From NCBI GenBank assembly GCA_947624385.1, contig CANQJZ010000001.1, positions 1 to 64,000 on the forward strand: DNA of 64,000 nt. The letters are read 5' to 3'. The number at the start of each line of letters is the position of its first letter. Position 1 is the stretch's first letter. The DNA is from an uncultured Oscillospiraceae bacterium. Lineage in GTDB: Bacteria > Bacillota > Clostridia > Oscillospirales > Oscillospiraceae. The position numbers and the translations under genes are program-made. The notes beneath the pieces are model-generated. The model did no database searches. It was not told where the DNA came from and was given only the letters and a program-made list of their open reading frames with translations. Of this stretch, positions 1-8,314 are shown in pieces.

Positions 1-174
1 CTGCATCCACACGCTCTTGTCGGTGGAGTAGATCTGACCCGTGCGGTCCAGGCAGGTGTACACCCCGCCGTGCTCCCTGTCCATGCCGTGGGCCAGCCAG
101 AAATCCACGCAGGCGCGCAGCTCGCCCTGTATCCAGTCCCGGTAGGACCGAAGTTCTTGCGTATGAGTATCCAT
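1..174 (-). CDS. N-acylglucosamine 2-epimerase family protein, N-terminal fragment (runs off the left edge)
   Basis: Only the first 58 codons are present; the gene continues beyond position 1. The peptide has the opening of the AGE/RenBP epimerase family: a helical start followed by FWLAHGMDREHGG, then CLDRTG and TDKSVWMQ, which in this family is the first part of the (alpha/alpha)6 barrel. Members interconvert N-acetylglucosamine and N-acetylmannosamine or epimerise other free sugars in the cytoplasm. The ATG at 174 is preceded by AAGGGAG and by a well-spaced promoter at 216-244. It is divergent from a ROK sugar kinase at 372, which suggests a sugar-catabolic locus; the exact substrate cannot be read from this fragment. 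Confidence 0.85.
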   Translation of the reverse strand, partial: MDTHTQELRSYRDWIQGELRACVDFWLAHGMDREHGGVYTCLDRTGQIYSTDKSVWMQ

Positions 175-215
175 GAGGCATGCTCTCCCTTCTGATAACA
201 GGTTTCAATGGTCCC

Positions 216-244
216 ATCATATGGGCTTTTCGACCTCCCGTCAA
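216..244 (-). promoter_or_regulatory. Promoter of the epimerase gene
   Basis: On the minus strand TTGACG (239-244) and TATGAT (216-221) are separated by exactly 17 bp, placing the start of transcription about 35 bp upstream of the ATG at 174. Confidence 0.7.
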
Positions 245-266
245 GGAAAAAATGTGAAATTTTCTC

Positions 267-299
267 TTGACAATATAGAAAAAACTGATAGCCTATTAA
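267..299 (+). promoter_or_regulatory. Possible promoter of the ROK kinase gene
   Basis: A consensus TTGACA lies at 267-272, but the AT-rich candidates for a -10 (TATTAA at 294-299) are 21 bp away, which is too far for a normal sigma-A promoter. The divergent intergenic region is clearly AT-rich, so a promoter or activator site here is likely but not defined. Confidence 0.3.
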
Positions 300-371
300 A
301 TACAGAGGGAAGGAATTTTATTTCTTTTCGACAAAAACCACAAGCCGCGCCATATTTAAGGAGGACTTGCC

Positions 372-1754
372 ATGCGCCATTTGGGTATTGAAGTATCCGT
401 CAAAAACGTCCCCTCCCTGGACCCGGGATTTCTGCCTCTGAACCGCTTCAACGAGGCGTTTCTCAAGACAGCGAAAGAACCCTTCGACATCGCCGTGGAA
501 CGGGCCGACGGCCAGATGGCCGTTTACAGGACCTTTATCCACGGCACGGCAGACATGTTTGACGCGGACGTGTACTACATCGAGCGGACCGTGAAGACGC
601 TGCTGTGGATGAAGGGCGGCTTCCGGGTGTACCTGGCGGGCAGCGAGGCGGTCTGCGCCGCCATTGAGAACATCTATTCCGCCGACGGCCAGCAGCAGTT
701 CGACCACCATTTTATGGCCCACGTGTTCGAGCACCCCTTCGAGGTGGTGCGCGTGGATAAGGTGCCCGAGGCCAAGGACAGCCCCCAGCGTATCGGCGGG
801 CACATGGACGGCTGCCGTATCGGCTTCGACGCCGGCGGGTCCGACCGTAAGGTCTCCGCCGTCGTCAACGGGGAGAGCGTGTACTCCGAGGAGGTGGTCT
901 GGTACCCCAAGATCACCGCCGACCCGGACTATCACTATGAGGGCATCGTGTCCGCCCTGAGATCCGCCGCGGCCCATATGCCCCGTGTGGACGCGGTGGG
1001 CGTGTCCTCCGCCGGCATCTACATCAACAACCGCACCATGCGGGCCAGCCTGTTTTTGCAGGTGCCCGACGATCTTTTCGACGCCAAGGTCAAGGACATC
1101 TACATCCGGGCCATCACGGACACCTTTGGCGACATACCCTACGCGGTCATCAACGACGGCGACGTGTCGGCTCTGGCGGGCATGATGAGTCTGGGCGAGC
1201 CCAACGTGCTGGGCATCGCCATGGGCACCAGCGAGGCCGTGGGCTATGTGGACGCCGAGGGGTGCATCACCGGCTGGCTCAACGAGCTTGCCTTCGTACC
1301 CGTGGACGCAAACCCCGGCTCCATGCGGGACGAGTGGAGCGGCGACATCGGCTGCGGCGTCAAGTACTTCTCCCAGGACGCGGTCATCAAGCTGGCCCCC
1401 GCCGCCGGCATCGAACTGGACGAGAGCCTCTCCCCCGCCCAAAAGCTGAAGGCCGTCCAGGCCCTCATGGAGGCGGACGACGAGCGGGCCGCGAAAATTT
1501 ACGACTCCATCGGCGTGTACCTGGCCCACGCGCTGGCCTATTACTACGACTTGTATAAATTCCGTCACGTGCTGCTGCTGGGCCGGGTCATGTCCGGCAA
1601 GGGCGGCGATCTGATACTCAGCCGGTGCAAGGCCGTGCTGGCCGACGAGTACCCCGCCGTGAGCCAGGCCATCCGTCCCGCTCTGCCCGACGAGAAGTTC
1701 CGCCGGGTGGGCCAGTCCGCCGCGGCCGCCAGCCTGCCGGCAATTGGAGGTTAA
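372..1754 (+). CDS. ROK family sugar kinase-like protein
   Basis: A 460-residue cytoplasmic protein. After about 150 residues it enters an actin-like ATPase fold with IGFDAGGSDRKVSAVVNGE (phosphate-1 loop), then VGVSSAGIYINN and VINDGDVSALAGM (the Asp of NDGDVSAL being the expected catalytic base region) and GIAMGTSEAVG (adenosine/phosphate-2 type loop). ROK proteins phosphorylate hexoses or N-acetylhexosamines, or act as repressors; no DNA-binding HTH is apparent at the N-terminus, so a kinase is favoured. It is longer than typical 300-residue ROK kinases because of the N-terminal region. The ATG is preceded by AAGGAGG. It is followed 8 bp downstream by an SGNH esterase and is divergent from an epimerase, consistent with amino-sugar use; the substrate is an inference. 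Confidence 0.75.
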   Translation: MRHLGIEVSVKNVPSLDPGFLPLNRFNEAFLKTAKEPFDIAVERADGQMAVYRTFIHGTADMFDADVYYIERTVKTLLWMKGGFRVYLAGSEAVCAAIENIYSADGQQQFDHHFMAHVFEHPFEVVRVDKVPEAKDSPQRIGGHMDGCRIGFDAGGSDRKVSAVVNGESVYSEEVVWYPKITADPDYHYEGIVSALRSAAAHMPRVDAVGVSSAGIYINNRTMRASLFLQVPDDLFDAKVKDIYIRAITDTFGDIPYAVINDGDVSALAGMMSLGEPNVLGIAMGTSEAVGYVDAEGCITGWLNELAFVPVDANPGSMRDEWSGDIGCGVKYFSQDAVIKLAPAAGIELDESLSPAQKLKAVQALMEADDERAAKIYDSIGVYLAHALAYYYDLYKFRHVLLLGRVMSGKGGDLILSRCKAVLADEYPAVSQAIRPALPDEKFRRVGQSAAAASLPAIGG

Positions 1755-1762
1755 GGCTGCAC

Positions 1763-2404
1763 ATGAAAAAACACATCGTCTGTTTCGGGGACTCCAACAC
1801 CCATGGGTACTGCGCCGACCCCGGCGACACCGCCGACGGCGGCAACCGCTTCAACGAGGACGAGCGCTGGCCCTGCGTGCTGCAAAAGCTGTTGGGGGAC
1901 GAATACCTCATTTTAGAGGAAGGGCTTGGCGGCCGGACCACGGTCTTTGACGACCCCATCCACGGGGACCTGGCCGGCACCGACTACATAACCCCCTGCC
2001 TGCTCAGCCACGAGCCGGTGGACCTTCTCGTCATCATGCTTGGCACCAACGACTCCAAGGAGCGCTTCGGCTGCACCGCCGCCGCCATAGGCGTGGCCAT
2101 GCAACGGCTGGTCCGCCAGGCGCAAAACACCCTGTGCTGGGGCGCTCACGGGCCCAACGTGCTCGTCGTCGCGCCGCCGCCCATCGGGGAGGGCTTTTTC
2201 GACCCGGCCATGGGCGAGGGCTGCCGGGAGCGGACATTGGGGATGGCCGCCGCGTTTAAAGACGCCGCCGCCCTCACCGGCGCCCACTTCGCCGACGCCG
2301 TTGACTGTGAGTTCAACCCCATCGACCACATGCATCTGACGCGCAAGGGCCACGGCCAGCTTGCCCATCTGCTGGCGGAGCTGGTACCCACGCTGGTGGA
2401 ATAG
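1763..2404 (+). CDS. SGNH/GDSL hydrolase family esterase
   Basis: A 213-residue protein with all SGNH blocks: FGDSNTHGYC near residue 8 (nucleophile Ser in block I), GLGGRTT (Gly of block II), MLGTNDSK (Asn of block III) and DHMHLTRKGH close to the C-terminus (Asp and His of block V). These enzymes remove acyl groups from lipids, aryl esters or carbohydrates. There is no signal peptide, so it acts in the cytoplasm. The ATG at 1763 follows GGAGG, while upstream in-frame codons lie inside the preceding kinase gene. Its position directly behind the sugar kinase suggests a deacylase for an acetylated sugar, but that is inferred. Confidence 0.8.
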   Translation: MKKHIVCFGDSNTHGYCADPGDTADGGNRFNEDERWPCVLQKLLGDEYLILEEGLGGRTTVFDDPIHGDLAGTDYITPCLLSHEPVDLLVIMLGTNDSKERFGCTAAAIGVAMQRLVRQAQNTLCWGAHGPNVLVVAPPPIGEGFFDPAMGEGCRERTLGMAAAFKDAAALTGAHFADAVDCEFNPIDHMHLTRKGHGQLAHLLAELVPTLVE

Positions 2405-2430
2405 CGCCCCCTTTGCCGCCGACAAAAACG

Positions 2431-2460
2431 CCCGCCGGGAACGCTCTCGTTCCCGGCGGG
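2431..2460 (-). terminator. Intrinsic terminator between convergent genes
   Basis: A perfect 13-bp inverted repeat (CCCGCCGGGAACG / CGTTCCCGGCGGG) with a 4-nt loop. On the minus strand it is followed by CGTTTTTG, so it mainly ends the gene at 2473-3591, and it can also stop readthrough from the SGNH gene. Confidence 0.75.
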
Positions 2461-2472
2461 ATCTCTTTGCCG

Positions 2473-3591
2473 TTATTCCCGGATGTTTTTGAACATGTGC
2501 TTGATGACCTGCTCCAGCCTGTCGCTCATGGGCTCGTCCGGGTCGCCGCACATGGAGTACAGGATGAGCCAGTCGGTGGCGTTGCGGGGGTCCAGCGGGG
2601 CCATGCCGCAGTCGGCCAGCAGGGCGTTCAGGGTCCACCAGTGGTCGTCCAGCCGTTCCTCGACGGTCAGGTCCTCCTCCCCGTAGTCCTCGTCGTAGGG
2701 CCCGTCCTGGACGCCCACATTCTCCGTCACCACGTACAGAAGCAGTAACAGCTTCCGGGGCACATCCTCCTTGTGCAGGCGGATGTTCTTCAGGCTCGTG
2801 GCGTTGGGCCAGTTCTGCTTGACCAGCCGCTGGACCACGCTGAAGCCCTTCCGGCTGGCGCCGCTGGGCATGTGGACGGTGAGATAGGTCTCCATCACCG
2901 TCTCCACGGAGTAATCCCGCTCCTCCTCGTCCGCCCAGGGCGGCGCGGGCCGGATCAGCTGGCGCATATAGAGCTCGAAATAGTAGTACGCCCGCAGATG
3001 CAGGGAGCCGAATTTGTCCAGATTCCGCCTGTAGCACGCCTCCAGCTCCGGGAGGGTGACGGCCAGGAGCATCTCGTCCCGTATCTCCCGGGTGAGCTGG
3101 GACGCCTCCCGGCCGGTGACCTGGTCCAGGCCGGGCGCCACGGGCAGCGCGCCGTAAAACTCCGCCGCCTCCCGCCAGGGGCGGCCATTGCGCAAAAACC
3201 AGGAGAACACCGCCTCCCAGCCGTTTCGGTACTGGATGCCGTAGTCGGTGCAGACGCACAGAAGATGGTCCAGCTGCTGCTCCGTCAGCCGCAGGGCAAA
3301 GGCGATGCCGAACACGTCCCGCCGGTCGGCGGGGCGGTGCCGGGAGCCCAGCCAGTTGCGGACGTTCCGGCGCACGGCGCGCACCTCCGCGCCAGGCTGG
3401 GCCGCAAAAAACCCCGTCAGCCGGCTTTGCAGGTCGGCATAGGGGTACATCAGGCGAAGCGTCTCCCCAAAGGAGCGGGGGACCACCCGGCCGTCCTGCA
3501 GATAGGCGGCCGCCTCGGCAGGCGTCATGTGCCCATACAGGACGGCGTCGTATTCAATTGGCTGGACGGTGGTGATGTGGTTCGTCCCCAT
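2473..3591 (-). CDS. Conserved hypothetical protein, possible regulator
   Basis: I do not recognise a named family. The 372-residue product is soluble with no signal peptide or membrane segment. Residues roughly 60-130 contain a helical stretch with RNVRNWLGSRHRP and FGIAFALRLTEQQLDHLL, which looks like a compact helix-turn-helix style module as seen in uncharacterised Clostridia proteins. The rest is helical with a WADEEERDY segment and a very acidic patch (QDGPYDEDYGEEDL). The start at 3591 (MGTNHITT) is chosen because GGAG lies 8 bp upstream; the 27 codons further upstream have no such site. It stands alone, convergent with the sugar operon. Confidence 0.5.
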   Translation of the reverse strand: MGTNHITTVQPIEYDAVLYGHMTPAEAAAYLQDGRVVPRSFGETLRLMYPYADLQSRLTGFFAAQPGAEVRAVRRNVRNWLGSRHRPADRRDVFGIAFALRLTEQQLDHLLCVCTDYGIQYRNGWEAVFSWFLRNGRPWREAAEFYGALPVAPGLDQVTGREASQLTREIRDEMLLAVTLPELEACYRRNLDKFGSLHLRAYYYFELYMRQLIRPAPPWADEEERDYSVETVMETYLTVHMPSGASRKGFSVVQRLVKQNWPNATSLKNIRLHKEDVPRKLLLLLYVVTENVGVQDGPYDEDYGEEDLTVEERLDDHWWTLNALLADCGMAPLDPRNATDWLILYSMCGDPDEPMSDRLEQVIKHMFKNIRE

Positions 3592-3676
3592 GGCAACGCT
3601 CCATCCTGCCCGTATTTCTTCCCAACAAATCGGATGCAAGCACAGTATAAACGTTTTAAAGCAGAAAATCAAGAAC

Positions 3677-3705
3677 GCGGCCCCGCTCGAAAAGAGCGGA
3701 GCCGC
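3677..3705 (-). terminator. Intrinsic terminator after the DUF523 gene
   Basis: Arms GCGGCCCCGCTC and GAGCGGAGCCGC (one mismatch) around an AAAA-type loop; reading on the minus strand it is followed by GTTCTTGATTTT. It closes the two-gene unit 5139-3726. Confidence 0.6.
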
Positions 3706-3725
3706 GGCTGTTTAAAATCTTCCTC

Positions 3726-4145
3726 TTAAATGTCTTCCTCGTCCATGAGGACGACGCCGTTGGCGGCCAGGAGCCTGGCGGTGACGCCCATGCCGGGGAC
3801 CACATGGCCGGTAAACGTGCCGTCGTACACGGCATGTACGCCGCAGGAGGGACTGCGGGCCTTCAAAATGGCGTGGGTCACGCCGTGCTTTTGGCAGAAG
3901 GCCAGGGCCTTTTCCGCGCCCAAGTTGAACTCCGCCGTTACATCGTCGCCGGCCTTGCTGTAGACTTTATCGTCCCGTATCTCGCTGGGCAGACGCGGAG
4001 CCGGCAGGCCGGAGGCCCGCTCGGGACAGAAGACAACGTAGTCCTTGTCCCGCAGAAATTCCCGGACGGCGGCGTTATCATTGTTGCCGCCGTTATATTT
4101 GCAGTCGTGGCCCAAGAGGCACGCGCTGACCAGGTACTTACTCAT
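3726..4145 (-). CDS. DUF523 family protein (thiouracil desulfurase-like)
   Basis: A 139-residue protein typical in length for DUF523/YbbK. It has the family signatures SACLLGHDCKYNGG at the N-terminus, VFCPERASGLP near residue 40 and KARSPSCG near residue 95. The conserved cysteines in SACL, CPE and SPSCG match those proposed to bind an iron-sulfur cluster in the DUF523 enzyme TudS (2-thiouracil desulfurase); activity here is not established. The start overlaps the end of the upstream membrane protein by 8 nt and has no Shine-Dalgarno of its own, so it is probably translated by coupling. Confidence 0.8.
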   Translation of the reverse strand: MSKYLVSACLLGHDCKYNGGNNDNAAVREFLRDKDYVVFCPERASGLPAPRLPSEIRDDKVYSKAGDDVTAEFNLGAEKALAFCQKHGVTHAILKARSPSCGVHAVYDGTFTGHVVPGMGVTARLLAANGVVLMDEEDI

Positions 4146-5139
4146 AATTGCAGAGAAGGAATATGGGCTTGATCTGGACCACCTCGTCGTATTCCTCCTG
4201 CTCCACCTGGACGGAGGAATTGAGGGCCCGCAGGTCCTTTTTTAGAAGGTCAAACGCCTTGTCCACGGTCTGGGCGCGGCCCTCCCGGATGATGCGGATC
4301 ATCCGGTCCAGGACGATGGGGTGGGCGTACTGGGGCGGCACGGGAAAGTCCGGGCCGATGAAGTCCTTCATGGCGTCCCTTGCCTGTTCCCACTCCCGGT
4401 CGATGGTCCGGGTGTTGTTCTTGGCTGTGGGCAGCACGTGGGCCCCGGCGAAGAAGAACACGGCCGCCAGACCCAGCAGCGTCCAGTAGATGCCGGTCCT
4501 GTCATGGGTAACAAGGGCGTACACGCCGTAGGCCGCGGCCAGGGCGCCGGCGATGACGATGGCCAGGGCCACCCACTTATAGGCCGGGTTGGCCTGGTCG
4601 TTGCGGCGCTTGTTTTTCGCGGCGCGGGCCAGGCGGTTGGACCGGGCGGGGTCGTTTTCCAGGACCTTTTTCGCCCGCTCCAGCTCGTCCCAGGCGGCCT
4701 GGGCCTCCGGGGTCAGTTCCTTCAAAAACCGGGCTGCCTCCCGCTCGGCCTTGGCCCGCAGCTTCCGCTCCGCCTCCACGCTGTGCAGCGGCACGTCCGG
4801 CCGGACGCGGCTGAAGGCGAACAGGAAGCTGTCCACGTCGTCTTCACGCTTGAAGTTGCACTGCTTCACCTGGCCGTTGTCGTACTCCACCACCAGGTAG
4901 GGGATGGAGGCGAACACACCCCGGCCGGTGAAGCCGCCCTTGCTCATGGCCACGCGCTTAAAAATGCGCTTGACGGACTTGATGGGCAGGTAGAACCGGC
5001 GCTCGAAATAGAAGCTGTTCAGGAAGATCAGCTCCTTGCCGATGCCGCAGGGGCCGTAGCGGTGGCAGGACTTTTTCTCCGCCTTGACAACATCGTCGGC
5101 CACGGCGATCCGGCCAAGCTGCTTGGGTTTGAATATCAT
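4138..5139 (-). CDS. Hypothetical membrane protein with two transmembrane segments
   Basis: A 333-residue protein. Residues 1-130 form a soluble domain with RRFYLPIKSVKRIFKRV and YLVVEYDNGQ, reminiscent of small PH-like or DUF6709-type domains, followed by a charged, Ala/Glu-rich helix. Two hydrophobic spans follow (WVALAIVIAGALAAAYGVYA and GIYWTLLGLAAVFFFAGAH). A C-terminal helical region carries the stretch up to the end, which overlaps the DUF523 gene. The ATG at 5139 has GGGAGGAG upstream; the longer in-frame extension has none. Function unknown; shares an operon with DUF523. Confidence 0.55.
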   Translation of the reverse strand: MIFKPKQLGRIAVADDVVKAEKKSCHRYGPCGIGKELIFLNSFYFERRFYLPIKSVKRIFKRVAMSKGGFTGRGVFASIPYLVVEYDNGQVKQCNFKREDDVDSFLFAFSRVRPDVPLHSVEAERKLRAKAEREAARFLKELTPEAQAAWDELERAKKVLENDPARSNRLARAAKNKRRNDQANPAYKWVALAIVIAGALAAAYGVYALVTHDRTGIYWTLLGLAAVFFFAGAHVLPTAKNNTRTIDREWEQARDAMKDFIGPDFPVPPQYAHPIVLDRMIRIIREGRAQTVDKAFDLLKKDLRALNSSVQVEQEEYDEVVQIKPIFLLCNYE

Positions 5140-5215
5140 GGGAAACTCCTCCCTGTTAAGGGGACGGCGGAGGAGCGTGGCCCCTCCGCCGTTCGGATCA
5201 GGTATGTTGGGATGA

Positions 5216-6679
5216 TTACTTCGCCACAGCGGCCTTGGCCTTGTTGGCGGCGAACATGAAGATGCCGAAGAACACCACGGCGCAGACAATGCCCACGGGG
5301 TAGGCGATCTTGGTGCTCAGGCCCAGGCACTCGGAGCCGGCGCAGAAGTAGGTGATAGACACCGCGCTCATGAAGGTGGCGGGAACGGCGGTGATCCAGT
5401 AGTTCTTCTTCTCCTTCACCAGGAACATGGAGGCGGTCCACAGCACGATCATGGCCAGGGTCTGGTTGGTCCAGGAGAAGTAACGCCAGATGACCTGATA
5501 GCTGAACCAGCCCAGGCTGTTGCCGATGCCCAGGAAGGCGCCGACGCCCAGAACGGGAACGCACAGGTACAGACGGTTCTTCATCTTGTCCTGGTCCAGC
5601 TTGAACCAGTCGGCCAGCACCAGACGGGCGGAACGGAAGGCCGTATCGCCGGAGGTGATGGGGCAGGCCACGACGCCCAGCATGGCAAGAGCGATGCCGA
5701 TGCCGCCCATGGTCTTGGAGCAGACGTCGTACACGGCGGCGGGCTGGCCCTGGGCGATCACGTCGTTCAGAGCGACGGACAGGCCGTCCTTGAGCTCATA
5801 CAGGGAGCAGCCGGCGGCAGCCCAGACGAGAGCGATAACGCCCTCGGCGACCATCGCGCCGTAGAACACGAAGTGGCCCTGATGCTCGTTCTTCATGCAG
5901 CGGGCCATCAGAGGGCTCTGGGTGGCGTGGAAACCGGAGATGGCGCCGCAGGCCACGGTGATGAACATGAACGACCACACGGGGGTGCCGGCGGGATGAT
6001 GGTTGGTGAAGTTGGACCAGATCTCGGGGATCTTGTAGCCATGTACGGGGATGCCGATGGCGACGCCAACGGCCATGATGATCAGGCAGATGCCGAACAC
6101 GGGGTAGATCTTGCCGATGATCTTGTCGATGGACAGGAACGTGGCGATGAAGTAGTAGACCAGGATGAGGATCAGCCAGAACATGGTGTTGGCAACGATG
6201 CCGCTGCCGCCGTTCTCGGTGATGAGCTTCACCAGGATGCCGGCGGGGCCGACGGCGAACACGGTGCCGACCATGATCAGCAGCACCACGTTGAACACGC
6301 GCATGACGTTCTTCATCACGCCGCCCAGGTAGATGCCGGTGACCTCGGAGATGGAGGCGCCGTTGTTACGCTCGCTCATCATGCCGGAGAAGTAGTCATG
6401 CACAGCGCCGGCGAAGATGGTGCCGAAGGTGATCCACAGGAACACGATGGGTCCCCACAGAGCGCCCTGCAGCGCGCCGAAGATGGGGCCAAGGCCCGCG
6501 ATGTTCAGCAGCTGGATCATGAACAGACGCCACTGGGGCAGGACCACATAGTCCACGCCGTCGTTGATCTTGACGGCGGGGGTCTCACGGTCGTCGGGGG
6601 CGAAGGTCTTCTCTACGACCTTGCCGTAGGTGAAGTACCCGCCGATGAGGATCGCAAGACAGAGAATGAAACTGATCAC
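5216..6679 (-). CDS. cstA: CstA family carbon starvation/peptide or pyruvate transporter
   Basis: A 487-residue polytopic membrane protein with about a dozen hydrophobic spans and CstA hallmarks: GPIFGALQGALWG, the GAVHDYFSGMMSERNNGASISE loop, GFHATQSPLMARC and CPITSGDTAFRSARL. Members (CstA, BtsT) import peptides or pyruvate during carbon limitation. The start is GTG at 6679, set by AGGAGGAA 8 bp upstream. An in-frame ATG at 6745 is ruled out because it overlaps the -10 element of the promoter at 6746-6774, so it is not transcribed. At under 500 residues it belongs to the shorter Firmicutes branch of the family. It appears monocistronic. Confidence 0.88.
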   Translation of the reverse strand: MISFILCLAILIGGYFTYGKVVEKTFAPDDRETPAVKINDGVDYVVLPQWRLFMIQLLNIAGLGPIFGALQGALWGPIVFLWITFGTIFAGAVHDYFSGMMSERNNGASISEVTGIYLGGVMKNVMRVFNVVLLIMVGTVFAVGPAGILVKLITENGGSGIVANTMFWLILILVYYFIATFLSIDKIIGKIYPVFGICLIIMAVGVAIGIPVHGYKIPEIWSNFTNHHPAGTPVWSFMFITVACGAISGFHATQSPLMARCMKNEHQGHFVFYGAMVAEGVIALVWAAAGCSLYELKDGLSVALNDVIAQGQPAAVYDVCSKTMGGIGIALAMLGVVACPITSGDTAFRSARLVLADWFKLDQDKMKNRLYLCVPVLGVGAFLGIGNSLGWFSYQVIWRYFSWTNQTLAMIVLWTASMFLVKEKKNYWITAVPATFMSAVSITYFCAGSECLGLSTKIAYPVGIVCAVVFFGIFMFAANKAKAAVAK

Positions 6680-6745
6680 TTTTGATTCCTCCTCATAAAA
6701 GTTGATCTTTTCCCGGACCGCATACGCGGACCCGTTTTCCGTCAT

Positions 6746-6774
6746 ATTATACGCCCGCCAAAACCCATTGTCCA
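6746..6774 (-). promoter_or_regulatory. Promoter of cstA
   Basis: Minus-strand TGGACA (6769-6774) and a perfect TATAAT (6746-6751) with 17 bp between them. Predicted transcription start near 6739, about 60 nt before the GTG start. Confidence 0.8.
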
Positions 6775-6877
6775 GCTTGGAAAAGGGTCATCATTTAACA
6801 AATTTTTAATATTTCATTTGTGAAATCTGACAAGAAACCGCCGTTTTTCTTGTGCCTTTCCCATAAAAGGCGCAAAA

Positions 6878-8245
6878 TCAGCCCTTTGCAGGGGCTGCTC
6901 TGTTCTTCCACTTGCCGGACAGGAAGTAGGGGCACATGACAAGGAAGAAGGCGTACCCCGCCAATGCCCCGCCCAGCCAGTAGCCGGTGACGCCCAGTTG
7001 AAAAACTTCCGCCAGCAGCAGACACAGGCCGATGCGCATAATTACGCCGTCCAGCATGCCCAGAAGGAAGTTCATCACGGGAAAGCCCATGCCGTTGCAC
7101 AGCGCCGTGCTGGGTCCCCGGACGGCGAAGCCGAAGAAGTTCAGCACCGCTATGAGCACATAACTGTGGCTCATGGCAAGCACCGCCGGGTCGTCGTCAA
7201 AGAGGGAGAACACCTGCTCCGGCCAGGCGATCATCACCGCGGATAAAACCGCCGCGAAGCTCACGCCCACCGCCAGGGCCGTGGCGACTGTACGGCTCAC
7301 CCGGTCGAATTTCCGGGCGGCGAAGTTCTGGCCCACCATGGTGGCCCCCGACTGGCTCAGGGCCTGGGAGATGATGCTGGCCACGGTGGACAGCTTGCCG
7401 CCCACGCTGTTCACGGCGGAGACGGTGACGCCGAACATGTTGATACGGCTGGACATGAATAGCTGGGACACGCTGATGGCGCAGGACTGGATCATCATGG
7501 GCACCCCGAGGCGGAGCAGCTTTTGCAGGTTCGCCGGGTCGGGTTTTAAATACCGGAACTTGAACGTAAAGCCCAGACGGTCCCGCCGCCGCCAGAGATA
7601 GCAAACGCACAGCAGAAAGCTGACGCCCTGAGCGATCACCGTCGCCAGCGCCGCGCCAAGCGGGCCCATGCCCCGGGACACAAAAACGATGTCCAATACC
7701 ACGTTCAGCGCCGAGGCGATCATGATGAATACCATGGGCATTTTCGACTCGCCCATGCCCCGCAATATGGCGGCCACCATCACGTACCCCACCAGGAAGA
7801 ACAGCCCCGCCGTGCAGCAGTCCGTGTACTGCCGGCAGTAGACCGCCGCCTCGGGCGGCACGTGCAGCCAGCGCATGACGCTTCCCGCCAGCAGCAGCCC
7901 CGCCGCGGATATGACCAGGCTCAGCCCTAAAATAAACGTGAACATGGCCCCCACGATCTTTGAGAGCCCATCCCGGTCCTTCAGACCCACGTACTGGCTG
8001 ATGAGCACCTGTCCGGCGTTGCAAAAGCCCATGCACAAAAACGTGTAAAAATGTATGAGGTCCGCGCCGATGCCCACGGCCGACAGGCCCGCCGGCCCCA
8101 CGTACCGGCCCACCACCGCCATGTCCACCAGATTGTAAGCGGTCTGCAAGAGATTGGACAGCATGAACGGCCACGCGAACGCCAGCAGCTGCCGGGTCAC
8201 GGGGCCGGATGTGTAGTCTTTTATCAGGGAATTATCCTTTTGCAT
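6878..8245 (-). CDS. MATE family efflux transporter
   Basis: A 455-residue protein with twelve hydrophobic spans in two related halves. The opening TSGPVTRQLLAFAWPFMLSNLLQTAYNLVDMAVVGRYVG is the classical MATE N-terminal pattern, and the second half begins LLRLGVPMMIQS. MATE pumps export cationic drugs or metabolites in exchange for sodium ions or protons. It starts 69 bp after the noc-like gene on the same strand, so the two may be co-transcribed. It ends with a positively charged tail (SGKWKNRAAPAKG). Substrate unknown. Confidence 0.88.
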   Translation of the reverse strand: MQKDNSLIKDYTSGPVTRQLLAFAWPFMLSNLLQTAYNLVDMAVVGRYVGPAGLSAVGIGADLIHFYTFLCMGFCNAGQVLISQYVGLKDRDGLSKIVGAMFTFILGLSLVISAAGLLLAGSVMRWLHVPPEAAVYCRQYTDCCTAGLFFLVGYVMVAAILRGMGESKMPMVFIMIASALNVVLDIVFVSRGMGPLGAALATVIAQGVSFLLCVCYLWRRRDRLGFTFKFRYLKPDPANLQKLLRLGVPMMIQSCAISVSQLFMSSRINMFGVTVSAVNSVGGKLSTVASIISQALSQSGATMVGQNFAARKFDRVSRTVATALAVGVSFAAVLSAVMIAWPEQVFSLFDDDPAVLAMSHSYVLIAVLNFFGFAVRGPSTALCNGMGFPVMNFLLGMLDGVIMRIGLCLLLAEVFQLGVTGYWLGGALAGYAFFLVMCPYFLSGKWKNRAAPAKG

Positions 8246-8314
8246 GGGACGCTCTCTCTTTTTATGTTCTCCCTTATATTGTATCCCACAAAAAACCTGG
8301 CCGCAAGGGAAATT

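Noticed and set aside
318-1568. Long open frame antisense to the ROK kinase
   Set aside because: The sense strand has full ROK motifs and a ribosome site. The antisense frame is a by-product of high-GC codon use, as are the many other long antisense frames (for example 16 kb, 25 kb and 52 kb).
6680-6745. Upstream ATG start for CstA
   Set aside because: It overlaps the -10 hexamer of a consensus promoter and would not be in the mRNA; GTG 6679 has a strong ribosome site.
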